Part shown: positions 35,310 to 43,641 of the stretch, in pieces
Layout of the letters: every line of letters starts with the position of its first letter
Numbering within the stretch: the first letter of the stretch is position 1
NCBI RefSeq assembly: GCF_000024945.1
Contig: NC_013520.1
Span: forward strand, 1,503,501 to 1,567,500
Origin: Veillonella parvula DSM 2008
Lineage (GTDB): Bacteria > Bacillota > Negativicutes > Veillonellales > Veillonellaceae
Length of the DNA stretch: 64,000 bases
Direction: 5' to 3'
Position numbers and translations under genes: made by a program
Notes under the pieces: model-generated
Seen by the model: only the letters and a program-made list of their open reading frames with translations
What the model was told of the DNA's origin: nothing
The model's database searches: none

Positions 35310-35705
35310 CTATTTTTTTGTTTTAATAATAAAAGCTAATGCTATGACATGGGCTACCCATATAATGCCCATAACCATTAGAGCAATAGGCATATCTTGA
35401 CTAAAATAGGCACCAACCGCCATTATGGCACTAACGGATACGAGAATGGACAACTTTGCCCGCAAGGTCAACGCTTTATCGCGTTCATAAGCAGCAACAG
35501 TCTTTTGATATAAACTAGATTCCAAAAACATTTTATGGAATCGTTCAGACCCTCGAGCTAAACAAAATAAAGTTAGCATATAAAAAGGAACTGTTGGCAA
35601 TAGTGGTAATACGATACCTGCTGTACCAAGGCCAAAACTTATTGCTCCAATAGTCAGGAATACATATCGTACTACAACATTACTGTGTTGCTCAGTTGTT
35701 TTCAT
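35310..35705 (-). CDS. DUF454 (YbaN-type) small membrane protein
   Basis: 131 aa with about four hydrophobic segments and the YbaN/DUF454 signature GTAGIVLPLLPTVPFYMLT followed by FCLARGSERFH. Function of the family unknown. The ATG overlaps the ulaA stop as TAATG, so it is translationally coupled to the PTS operon; the reason for the link is not evident. Confidence 0.88.
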   Translation of the reverse strand: MKTTEQHSNVVVRYVFLTIGAISFGLGTAGIVLPLLPTVPFYMLTLFCLARGSERFHKMFLESSLYQKTVAAYERDKALTLRAKLSILVSVSAIMAVGAYFSQDMPIALMVMGIIWVAHVIALAFIIKTKK

Positions 35706-37072
35706 TAATCCTCTTCTACATAATTAATGACTTTACCTTTTGTTTTAATAAAGTTAGGAATAATAAGTACTAAAGCGGCAATAGCTACAATGCCATAAAT
35801 ACCAGCCATACCTACCCATTCATAAGCATTACCTAATACGAGACCCATCACTGCAAAGTCCGCATCACCAAAGGTTGTATTTTGGAAGCCTAATTGACCA
35901 AGAACTGGCAACGCCAAAGCTGGCAAGAATGTAATAGCCAAACCATTTAGGAAAGCACCTACCGCTGCGCCACGACGACCACCAGTAGCATTGCCATAAA
36001 TACCTGCTGTAGCACCACAGAAGAAGTGTGGCACAAGACCAGGAATGATTAATACGCCACCTACAGCACCAAGGATAAGCATACCGATGATACCACCGAT
36101 GAAGGAACTAAGGAAGCCTAATACAACCGCAGTTGGAGCATAGGTGAAGAATACGGCACAGTCTACAGCTGGAATTGCATTAGGAATAATTTTTGTAGCA
36201 ATCCCTTGGAATGCAGGAATCAAATCACCTAAGATCATACGCACACCTGAGTATACGATTGTTACACCAACAGCAAAATTCATAGCACTCATAACAGCGT
36301 ATAAATATGGGCTCATATCACCTGATAAAGTAGCGACAAATTCGGAACCTGCTGCAAATGCCGCAATTAGGTAAAATACGATCATAGTTAATGCTGTAGA
36401 TAATGTTGAGTCTCGTAAGAAACCCCATTTTTCTGGTATTTCAATATCTTCTGTGCTATCTTCAGCTTTCCCAACATATTTAGCAACCCAAGCCGATAAA
36501 TAGTAGCCTAAACTACCGAAATGACCAATGGCAATTTCATCACCATCTGTCACTTTGGATGTATAACTTTGACCAATAGCTGGAGAAATGGCAGACCAAG
36601 CTCCCATTAAGAAACCACCTACAAGTATGAGTTCCATACCAGATAAACCTGCTGTACCAAGTACGGCAGACATAAGGCATGCCATAAATAAGCTGTGATG
36701 ACCTGTTAAGAACACATATTTAAACTTGGTGAAACGTGCAATACATAAGTTCATCAATAAGCCTACAACAAGAATAGACATTGTTTCAACGCCAAGTACC
36801 TTTTGTGCAACAGCTACGATAGCTTCATTATTTGGCACTACACCAGTAATATGAAATCCATGTTCAATCATTTTCCCCAATGGGTCAAGATTACTAACGA
36901 TAACACCCGCACCTGCAGCTAACATTAAATACCCAAGAATAGGTTTTAATGTGCCCGTCATTATTTTATGAAACGGACGTTTCAAAGCGATCAGGCCTAT
37001 ACATGACATAATACCAATCAAAAGTGCTGGTTGAGACAGCACATCACGCAAGAACTCTAATACCATTTCCAT
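35705..37072 (-). CDS. ulaA: PTS ascorbate-type transporter subunit IIC
   Basis: 455 aa, about 11-12 membrane segments. UlaA/SgaT family by overall layout and motifs (LTGHHSLFMACLMSAVLGTAG, then HFFCGATAGIYGNATGGRRGA in shorter pieces). It moves the vitamin C-type substrate across the inner membrane while IIB phosphorylates it. ATATAGGAGG precedes the start. IIB and IIA genes lie upstream; the catabolic ulaDEF/G genes are absent from the window. Confidence 0.9.
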   Translation of the reverse strand: MEMVLEFLRDVLSQPALLIGIMSCIGLIALKRPFHKIMTGTLKPILGYLMLAAGAGVIVSNLDPLGKMIEHGFHITGVVPNNEAIVAVAQKVLGVETMSILVVGLLMNLCIARFTKFKYVFLTGHHSLFMACLMSAVLGTAGLSGMELILVGGFLMGAWSAISPAIGQSYTSKVTDGDEIAIGHFGSLGYYLSAWVAKYVGKAEDSTEDIEIPEKWGFLRDSTLSTALTMIVFYLIAAFAAGSEFVATLSGDMSPYLYAVMSAMNFAVGVTIVYSGVRMILGDLIPAFQGIATKIIPNAIPAVDCAVFFTYAPTAVVLGFLSSFIGGIIGMLILGAVGGVLIIPGLVPHFFCGATAGIYGNATGGRRGAAVGAFLNGLAITFLPALALPVLGQLGFQNTTFGDADFAVMGLVLGNAYEWVGMAGIYGIVAIAALVLIIPNFIKTKGKVINYVEED

Positions 37073-37103
37073 GGCACTACCTCCTATATATAATTGTTAC
37101 ATA

Positions 37104-37379
37104 TTATTGAGCCGCTTGTTTTAATGCTTCAAGAACATCTTCTGTAATCTTCTTTTTATTAATATAGCTACGAACAATAGCAACGTTTTTATCGTCAAAT
37201 TGTTCAGCCAACTCTTTTACAGTTACGATGAGGTCTGCCTTACGACCTTGAGCCGCGTTAAAATCGATAGATTCAACTTGTGCATCGATACCATTTTCAG
37301 CACAAATTTCTTCAATTTTCATTTTTAACATCAAGCTAGAACCAATACCATTACCACATACAGTTAATACAGAAATCAT
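37104..37379 (-). CDS. ulaB: PTS ascorbate-type subunit IIB
   Basis: 91 aa. Active-site loop VCGNGIGSSLMLK at the N-terminus with phospho-Cys8 and the P-loop residues of the lactose/ascorbate IIB superfamily. It passes phosphate from IIA to the substrate carried by IIC. GAAGGAGGC precedes the ATG; 31 bp upstream of ulaA. Confidence 0.92.
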   Translation of the reverse strand: MISVLTVCGNGIGSSLMLKMKIEEICAENGIDAQVESIDFNAAQGRKADLIVTVKELAEQFDDKNVAIVRSYINKKKITEDVLEALKQAAQ

Positions 37380-37400
37380 ACTTGCCTCCTTCTAAACGTA

Positions 37401-37856
37401 TTATTGCTCGTCTAAATGTTCTGCCAAGAATGCTTGTACGTCGTCAATACTTTCAAAGTCAACGGCCGCATCTAAGAATTCTTCATCCTCAAATAATGTA
37501 GCAATATCTGTTAACAATTGAATATGCTCATCTTTATTGGGAGCACATAAGAATAATGCGACAGATACTGGGTCATTATCAGGACTACCAAAATTCAATG
37601 GTTTTTCCAATGTCACTAAAGCTGTCCCTACACGCTTAGCACCATGTTCTGGGCGCGCATGTGGCATAGCAAGACCGGGAGCCAATACGATATATGGACC
37701 CATTTCGCGAACTACTTCAACCATAGCCTCTGTATAAGATGGATCCGTAAAGCCCGCATCAACCATCAGTTGACCACCATGACGAATTACATCTTCCCAC
37801 GTTTCGGCGGGATAATGAAAGGATACATTATCCTCAGATAATAAATCTTGTATCAA
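37401..37856 (-). CDS. ulaC: PTS ascorbate/fructose-type subunit IIA, TTG start
   Basis: 151 aa PTS_EIIA_2 domain. Phosphorylation His in GLAMPHARPEHGA, with the second conserved His nearby. TTG start: AGGAGG is seven bases upstream and no other start codon occurs before residue 31, so the rare codon is well supported. It heads the IIA-IIB-IIC-DUF454 operon, which diverges from the FecCD importer. Confidence 0.92.
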   Translation of the reverse strand: MIQDLLSEDNVSFHYPAETWEDVIRHGGQLMVDAGFTDPSYTEAMVEVVREMGPYIVLAPGLAMPHARPEHGAKRVGTALVTLEKPLNFGSPDNDPVSVALFLCAPNKDEHIQLLTDIATLFEDEEFLDAAVDFESIDDVQAFLAEHLDEQ

Positions 37857-38009
37857 ACTAACACCTCCTAAGCTTACATCTGTACATATAATTCTATTAT
37901 AGCTATTCTGATAAATTTTTCATATATCAAAATAACAATGAACTTATAAAAATGAATAAAGCTAACATAAGATTTTGCTATTTATAATTTAATGAATCCT
38001 CATACTTAT

Positions 38010-38027
38010 AATACCTATACAGGTATT
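38010..38027. promoter_or_regulatory. 18-bp near-perfect palindrome in the PTS/importer divergent region
   Basis: AATACCTATACAGGTATT is symmetric apart from the central pair. It sits ~80 bp upstream of the FecCD gene and ~150 bp from ulaC. It is not a Fur consensus; likely an operator for an unidentified regulator of one or both operons. Confidence 0.45.
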
Positions 38028-38107
38028 AATATTGTATATATATTGAAAATTCTCTATACTTAGATAAGACTTAGACTACCTAAATAAAAATAGAATAAGG
38101 AGATTTT

Positions 38108-39115
38108 ATGCAGACTTCGGTAAAAGTATTTATACTCTGTCTAATCCTCTGTATTTCATTGGTAACAGCGTTACAGTTTGGATCTAAATTTGTACCACTA
38201 GACCAAATTATTTCAGCACTTATGTCTATGATTGATGTAAATGCTACAGCATCTATGACTGATACGATTATTACAGATATCCGCTTACCACGACTTATTT
38301 ACTCTGTTCTAACAGGTATAGGCCTATCACTTGTGGGTCTATTAATGCAAACGGTCACGCGCAATGCCCTCGCAGATCCCTATGTATTAGGTGTTTCTTC
38401 TGGTGCAAGCACAGGTGCGGTTTTCGCTATTATCATGGGTGGGCTTCCATTCTTAGGGCAATACAATACACCTATTTTTGCGGCTCTAGGCGCAGTACTT
38501 TCAATTATATTAGTACTACTATGTGTTGGTAAAAGTAACAGTCCAGTAAAGCTTATCCTCATAGGCATGGGCATGACCGGTGTATTTTCAGCCTTAACGA
38601 TGATGATTATTTACGGAGCCAAACACGAAGCACAAGTACGAAGTGCCATGTTCTGGCTACTTGGCAGCTTTGCAGGTATACAATGGGGCGATTTACCATT
38701 AACAGCAATTATTGTAACCTTGTTTATGCTATATATCTATATGTTCAACCAAGACCTTGATGTGTTGCTACTCGGTAATCATGAAGCAGCACAAATGGGC
38801 CTTTCCGTTAAGCAGTTACAATTAAGCATCGTTATCATATCCTCTATTGTGATTGCCACACTAGTATCAAAGGTTGGTGTAGTTGGCTTTATCGGCCTTA
38901 TCATCCCTCACCTTGCTCGGATTGTAGGCGGACCTAAGCATAAATACACATTACTATTCAGTGCACTCATCGGTAGCATCGTTATGATTTGGTCAGACGT
39001 ATTATCGAGAGCACTCTACAGTCCAGAAGAAATCCCTATTGGTGTGCTTACATCTTTATTGGGGGCGCCTCTCTTCATTTGGATTATCATGAATCGTTAT
39101 AAACACAATGGTTAG
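38108..39115 (+). CDS. FecCD-family ABC importer permease
   Basis: 335 aa, about 9-10 membrane helices. FecCD signatures: IRLPRLIYSVLTGIGLSLVG, then RNALADPYVLGVSSGASTG and VGFIGLIIPHLARIVGG. This family imports ferric siderophores, heme or cobalamin. AAGGAGAT precedes the ATG. First gene of a permease-ATPase-binding protein operon; only one permease gene, so a homodimer is expected. Confidence 0.92.
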   Translation: MQTSVKVFILCLILCISLVTALQFGSKFVPLDQIISALMSMIDVNATASMTDTIITDIRLPRLIYSVLTGIGLSLVGLLMQTVTRNALADPYVLGVSSGASTGAVFAIIMGGLPFLGQYNTPIFAALGAVLSIILVLLCVGKSNSPVKLILIGMGMTGVFSALTMMIIYGAKHEAQVRSAMFWLLGSFAGIQWGDLPLTAIIVTLFMLYIYMFNQDLDVLLLGNHEAAQMGLSVKQLQLSIVIISSIVIATLVSKVGVVGFIGLIIPHLARIVGGPKHKYTLLFSALIGSIVMIWSDVLSRALYSPEEIPIGVLTSLLGAPLFIWIIMNRYKHNG

Positions 39116-39141
39116 TGTATATCATATCTATAGGAGATACT

Positions 39142-39888
39142 ATGTATCAAATTAATCAGCTGTCTTTTTCTTATGAAACAAAAGAAGTGTTAAAGAATAT
39201 TTCTGTAACATTTCCTACCAATAAAATAACAGCCATAATTGGACCGAATGGATGTGGTAAGTCTACCCTACTTAGCCATCTATATCGACTTCATCCAACA
39301 AAAAACAAAATCACATTAAACGGAAAACCTTTAGAGTCTTATAAAGGTCGCGAATTTGCTCAATTGGTAGCAGTCTTAACACAATCTAGAGACGCTATGA
39401 TTGATGATTTTCTCGTAAAAGATATCGTTCTCATGGGACGGTATCCGTACAAACAACACTTTGGCACCTATAGTTCTGAGGATGTTAAAATTGCAGAGCA
39501 TTATATGAATGAAGTAGGAATCACCCATTTAGCAAATGAAGAAATTCATCATTTATCAGGTGGTGAGAAGCAACGCGTATTTATTGCTAAAGCCTTAACC
39601 CAGAAACCTCAAATACTTCTTTTAGATGAACCTACTAATCATTTAGATATGAAGTATAAAGTGGCACTTATGAAGCAATTGCGTGCTTTTAAAGGCACTA
39701 CGATCGTAGTCCTTCACGACTTAAATCTAGCGGCTCAATATTGCGATCATATAGTCATCATGAACAATGGAACTATCCTAAAAGAAGGTTCCCCTACCGA
39801 GGTGCTCACACCTGAAATTCTTGAACCAATTTTTGAAGTTCCTTTTAAAACCTCTTGGGATGAAGGGCGCTATCATTTATATTATTAA
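39142..39888 (+). CDS. ABC importer ATP-binding protein (FepC/BtuD type)
   Basis: 248 aa. The frame opens at 39115, but the ATG at 39142 has AGGAGA six bases upstream and leaves 26 bp after the permease stop. Walker A GPNGCGKST, signature HLSGGEKQRV, Walker B ILLLDEPTNHLD and the H-loop VLHDLNLA are all intact. Pairs with the FecCD permease to power uptake. Confidence 0.94.
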   Translation: MYQINQLSFSYETKEVLKNISVTFPTNKITAIIGPNGCGKSTLLSHLYRLHPTKNKITLNGKPLESYKGREFAQLVAVLTQSRDAMIDDFLVKDIVLMGRYPYKQHFGTYSSEDVKIAEHYMNEVGITHLANEEIHHLSGGEKQRVFIAKALTQKPQILLLDEPTNHLDMKYKVALMKQLRAFKGTTIVVLHDLNLAAQYCDHIVIMNNGTILKEGSPTEVLTPEILEPIFEVPFKTSWDEGRYHLYY

Positions 39889-39909
39889 TTAGTAAAGAAA
39901 GGACTTACT

Positions 39910-40914
39910 ATGTTTCAGAATTTAAGAAAGTCAAAAAAATTATTATTAATCGCTATGACATGTGCTACATTCGCTATTGCTGGTTGTGGTTCTGATACTA
40001 CAAAAACTACAGCGGATAATGGAACCTCTGTAACATGGAGTGAAACATTTGACGGTACAAAAACAGACTTTGCCGTAAAATCCGCCCCTACTCATGCAGT
40101 GTCCATGTCGCAAGCAACAACGGAAATGATGTTACAATTAGGCCTTGACGACAAAATGGCTGGAACCGCTTTCAAAGAAGAAGAAATCTACCCACCTTTA
40201 CAAGCGGCTTACGACAAAGTAAAAGTATTATCTGATAAATGGCCTTCCTATGAAGTATTCATGTCCGTAAAGCCTGACTTCGCTACGGGATGGCCTGATT
40301 CTTTCAGCAAACGAGCTATACCTGCTGACAAAATGATTTCCCAAAAGGTTAATATTTGGATCCCTGAATCCATGTTATCTACTAAAGCTGACCTAGAAAC
40401 CAACTTCAGCGACATGATTAAATTGGGTGAGATTTTTGGCGTAAAACCTAAAGCTGAAGAATGGGTTGCTGACCAACGAAAAACCTTGGCAGCTATCCAG
40501 AATAAACTAAAAGACTTACCTCGTAAACGCGTTTTTATTTATGACTCTGAAGACGGTCAACCATTCACAGCATTCGAAGGTTATACTACTAACATCTTAA
40601 AACTTATCGGTGCTGATAATGTAATGAGCGGCTTAGGCGTTGATAAAACATGGGCTAAAGGTTCTTGGGAAACAGTAATTGCGCAAAACCCTGACTATAT
40701 TATTATCGCTGACTATGGCAATTCTATTCGCAACGATGATGATTTCCAACAAAAAATTGAAAAGATCAAGGCTAACCCTCAACTTCAAGATATCACAGCC
40801 GTTAAAGAAGGTCACTTCATTCGTGTAAAACTTTCTGAAATCACTCCTGGGGTACGTACCGTTGATGCTCTAAAACGTTTAGCTGAAGAAATTCACGGCA
40901 TCAAAGTAGACTAA
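39910..40914 (+). CDS. Periplasmic-binding lipoprotein of the FecCD-type importer
   Basis: 334 aa. Lipoprotein signal with FAIAGC (Cys26). The mature protein has the two-lobe TroA/FecB-type layout joined by a long helix (about 180-200). The ligand is not readable: a siderophore, cobalamin or chelated metal all fit the permease family. The mature start carries a low-complexity Thr/Ser linker. AAAGGAC lies upstream and the gene ends at a strong terminator. Confidence 0.88.
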   Translation: MFQNLRKSKKLLLIAMTCATFAIAGCGSDTTKTTADNGTSVTWSETFDGTKTDFAVKSAPTHAVSMSQATTEMMLQLGLDDKMAGTAFKEEEIYPPLQAAYDKVKVLSDKWPSYEVFMSVKPDFATGWPDSFSKRAIPADKMISQKVNIWIPESMLSTKADLETNFSDMIKLGEIFGVKPKAEEWVADQRKTLAAIQNKLKDLPRKRVFIYDSEDGQPFTAFEGYTTNILKLIGADNVMSGLGVDKTWAKGSWETVIAQNPDYIIIADYGNSIRNDDDFQQKIEKIKANPQLQDITAVKEGHFIRVKLSEITPGVRTVDALKRLAEEIHGIKVD

Positions 40915-40969
40915 TTTAATATAACAAAATATAGAGTAATATGTATTATGTATTGTATATTATATATAA

Positions 40970-41007
40970 CGAAAAGGTCCCAATTCAAATGAATTGGGAC
41001 CTTTTCG
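40970..41007. terminator. Strong bidirectional terminator
   Basis: Perfect 16-bp stem (GAAAAGGTCCCAATTC) with an AAAT loop and TTTTC end, after the binding-protein gene. Confidence 0.93.
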
Positions 41008-41144
41008 TACTGCTTGTATTGCACACAGCATATTGTTTTAGAGAGTAAAGATGTGTTGTAGTTGAAAGATTTAGAAATAATGAATTATTGTAAAATAGAT
41101 TTAAAATGTATTAAATTGTATATGCTGTGACAATGCCTGATTAT

Positions 41145-41318
41145 TTATACTTCTCGGCTATATTGTTGCCTATATCGTTTATCATTATTTGCCTTAATAG
41201 CCATAATCAATGGCTTTAGCGAAAGAAACTCTTCATCACTAAGTCGAAAGGTTCTACCAATACGTTTAATAGGATTACGTGGGCGCCCGGCACCGCGTCT
41301 AGATCCACCCCATGCCAT
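41145..41318 (-). CDS. 57-aa basic protein, probable small DNA-binding (RHH-like) protein
   Basis: Short frame with ATG 41318 (GAGG seven bases upstream; an ATG two codons earlier overlaps the SD) and TAA 41145-41147. The N-terminus is very basic and Gly-rich, SRRGAGRPRNPIKRIGR, resembling an AT-hook-like arm. The next part, TFRLSDEEFLSLKPLIMAI, looks like a beta-strand plus helix of a ribbon-helix-helix protein. A good promoter (41361-41389) sits directly upstream. No partner gene; monocistronic. Function beyond likely nucleic-acid binding is unknown. Confidence 0.65.
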   Translation of the reverse strand: MAWGGSRRGAGRPRNPIKRIGRTFRLSDEEFLSLKPLIMAIKANNDKRYRQQYSREV

Positions 41319-41360
41319 ATACATACCTCACTTTCCACTTGAAAAACTCCTTCTACCGAT

Positions 41361-41389
41361 AGTATAACCTCCGATACATAAGTATGCAA
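41361..41389 (-). promoter_or_regulatory. Promoter of the 57-aa protein gene
   Basis: TTGCAT (41384-41389) and TATACT (41361-41366) separated by exactly 17 bp on the minus strand, about 43 bp before the start codon. Confidence 0.65.
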
Positions 41390-41697
41390 TAGCCATTCAC
41401 TTTAAATAACCTTTTAACAGCCTATAAACAAGTAATAAACTTCATTTATTAGTAAAATGCATAATCAATAAAACACATATTTATAAGTATTTTCCCCTAT
41501 TCAACTTGAATTGTAACATTAATGTTGCCAAATATAGATAAATCTCTTTTATAGAATATAGTATTTACAAATCAGTTTATTTCTATATTTTTAGATTATT
41601 TAGAAACTATCACGTACATATATAATAAATAGAATTTTAAAATAGAAAAGCAAATTATTTATAAATATGACAATATAGCAAAAATATTTTGATAAAC
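41390..41697. other. AT-rich intergenic region
   Basis: About 300 bp without a supported gene. It contains only a 12-bp palindrome, AACATTAATGTT, near 41516-41527. No promoter strong enough to call. Confidence 0.5.
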
Positions 41698-41725
41698 AAA
41701 AAAGACTGCTTTTGCAGTCTTTTTT
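41698..41725. terminator. Intrinsic terminator of the pit operon
   Basis: Perfect 12-bp stem AAAAAAGACTGC with a TTTT loop, directly after the pit stop. Confidence 0.92.
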
Positions 41726-41747
41726 ACGGTAATAAAAAATATATGAA

Positions 41748-42746
41748 TTAGCCAAATAGTAAGTGACCTACTTCATAAGCAATAGCGGCAACGATACCAG
41801 ATAATGGAATCGTTACAAACCAAGCCATAACCATAGATCTTGCTACACCCCAGTTGACTGCTTTAATACGTTTAGAAGAGCCTACACCTAGTAAAGAACC
41901 ACTTACTACGTGTGTAGTACTTACAGGCAAATGTAAAAATGTAGCTGTAAAAATTGTAATAGCAGAATTTAGATCAGCTGCAAACCCATTAATAGTTTCT
42001 AGTTTGAAAATCTTAGTTCCCATTGTAGAGATAATTTTCCAACCGCCTACAGCAGTACCCATAGCCATTGCAGTAGCACAACAAAGTTTTACCCAAATCG
42101 GTACATCTAATGTATCGATGAAACCACCGCTAAGTAAGGTTAATGTGATTATCCCCATCGCTTTTTGTGCATCATTAGAGCCATGAGAAAATGCCATCAT
42201 AATTGCTGATACAATTTGCATGGATCTAAATCGATCATTCAAAACAATTGGAGAAAATCTACCGAAAATAAGCAACAATATCTTCATCACAATGTAGCCA
42301 CCAATCATGGCTACAATCGGAGATAAAATAAGAGACAAAAAGATTTTTAAAATCCCCGCCTCATTCAAAGCGTCAAATCCTACAGACCAGCCCACAGCAC
42401 CAATGATACCACCAATCAAAGCATGGGATGAGGAACTTGGGATTCCCCAATACCAGGTTAAAAGATTCCATGTGATGGCACCGATAAGGGCTGCAGAAAT
42501 AATACCACTATCGATAAGGGATGGCGACATTACTATATCACCACCGATAGTCTTTGCAACACCTGTACTAACCATTGCACCCAAAAAATTGAGAGCAGCG
42601 GTCATCATAATCGCTTTTTTAGGCTCAATAGCTCGTGTAGAAACAGATGTGGCAATGGCATTTGCCGTATCATGAAAGCCATTGATATAGTCAAAAGCTA
42701 ATGCTAAAAATACAACTAGCCATACTAAATAATGAGCATCAAGCAT
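41748..42746 (-). CDS. pit: Low-affinity inorganic phosphate transporter, Pit family
   Basis: 332 aa, about 10 membrane helices with the two inverted PiT repeats: DYINGFHDTANAIATSVSTRA near the N-terminus and MMAFSHGSNDAQKAMG in the middle. These GFHD/GSNDAQ motifs bind phosphate and cation. It imports metal-phosphate or Na+/H+-coupled Pi. Its start overlaps the DUF47 stop by 8 bp, so the two are translationally coupled. Confidence 0.95.
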   Translation of the reverse strand: MLDAHYLVWLVVFLALAFDYINGFHDTANAIATSVSTRAIEPKKAIMMTAALNFLGAMVSTGVAKTIGGDIVMSPSLIDSGIISAALIGAITWNLLTWYWGIPSSSSHALIGGIIGAVGWSVGFDALNEAGILKIFLSLILSPIVAMIGGYIVMKILLLIFGRFSPIVLNDRFRSMQIVSAIMMAFSHGSNDAQKAMGIITLTLLSGGFIDTLDVPIWVKLCCATAMAMGTAVGGWKIISTMGTKIFKLETINGFAADLNSAITIFTATFLHLPVSTTHVVSGSLLGVGSSKRIKAVNWGVARSMVMAWFVTIPLSGIVAAIAYEVGHLLFG

Positions 42747-43368
42747 ACTTCAATACTACCCGGCGGAATGTACCAACCAAATCTTCGCAGCCATCGATTA
42801 CATCTTCCATAGCGCTAAGGATTTCCTTCCATTTGATAATTTCAATTGGATTCGTACACTCTGTAAAGAGCTTAGCCATTTCTTCATGATAAATATTATC
42901 CGCTTCAGACTCAAGTTTCAATACTTGATGAACACGCCCCTCTACCTTCACATGATCCTTTTTAAGACTACCCATATAACCAATGGATTTATTGATATGC
43001 TTAACGCATTTAACAACAATTTCACTCATGCGAATAGCACCATCACTTGGTTTTCCAACATGATACATAACCATTTTATCCATGATTTCTTTGATATTAT
43101 CCAATGTAGTATCCAGTTGGTCAATCAAAAGCTGAATATCCTCACGATCCATCGGAGTGATAAATGTTTTACGTAAACGCTCTACAGTTTCATTTACTAA
43201 TTCATCGGCAGCTTTTTCCTTTGTATCAATTTCAAGAAATGCCTCTTCCTTAGAGATATCCCCCTTAAACACGCGTTCCATCATTTCCGCACTTTCATAA
43301 GTTAGTGCAGCATGTTTTTCCAAAATACTGAAAAATTTTTCTTCTTTTCCTTTTAATTTAAAAGCCAT
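42739..43368 (-). CDS. DUF47 (PhoU-like) partner of the Pit transporter
   Basis: 209 aa, all-helical PhoU-like protein of the DUF47/TIGR00153 family. Two similar halves carry acidic metal-binding patches (EKAADELVNE, then LESEADNIYHEEM). Family members sit beside pit genes and regulate them. CGGGAGGAT precedes the ATG. Upstream gene of a two-gene operon. Confidence 0.93.
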   Translation of the reverse strand: MAFKLKGKEEKFFSILEKHAALTYESAEMMERVFKGDISKEEAFLEIDTKEKAADELVNETVERLRKTFITPMDREDIQLLIDQLDTTLDNIKEIMDKMVMYHVGKPSDGAIRMSEIVVKCVKHINKSIGYMGSLKKDHVKVEGRVHQVLKLESEADNIYHEEMAKLFTECTNPIEIIKWKEILSAMEDVIDGCEDLVGTFRRVVLKYA

Positions 43369-43555
43369 GAAGATCCTCCCGAACCAGTATTGATTGCTTC
43401 TATAATAACAATTTAATTATAGCATACTACAGGTAATTCCTAAACCAATTTACCAATCTCTATATTTTAACCCTTATGCGTATATGGCATATATAGAATC
43501 TACCTCTGTGAAAGCTTTTATTGACCATATATCCACTATATAAAATAAATAAAAA

Positions 43556-43589
43556 AGCAGATAGCTGACTAACATATCAACTATCTGCT
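43556..43589 (-). terminator. Intrinsic terminator of the hydrogenase gene
   Basis: AGCAGATAG/CTATCTGCT stem followed by six Ts on the minus strand. Confidence 0.88.
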
Positions 43590-43641
43590 ATATATTTCTT
43601 AGCTATCTTTGTGCTTTTTATTAACTAGTAACTATCAACTC

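Noticed and set aside
41516..41527. 12-bp palindrome AACATTAATGTT
   Set aside because: Short and AT-rich, with no second copy or promoter context to support an operator.
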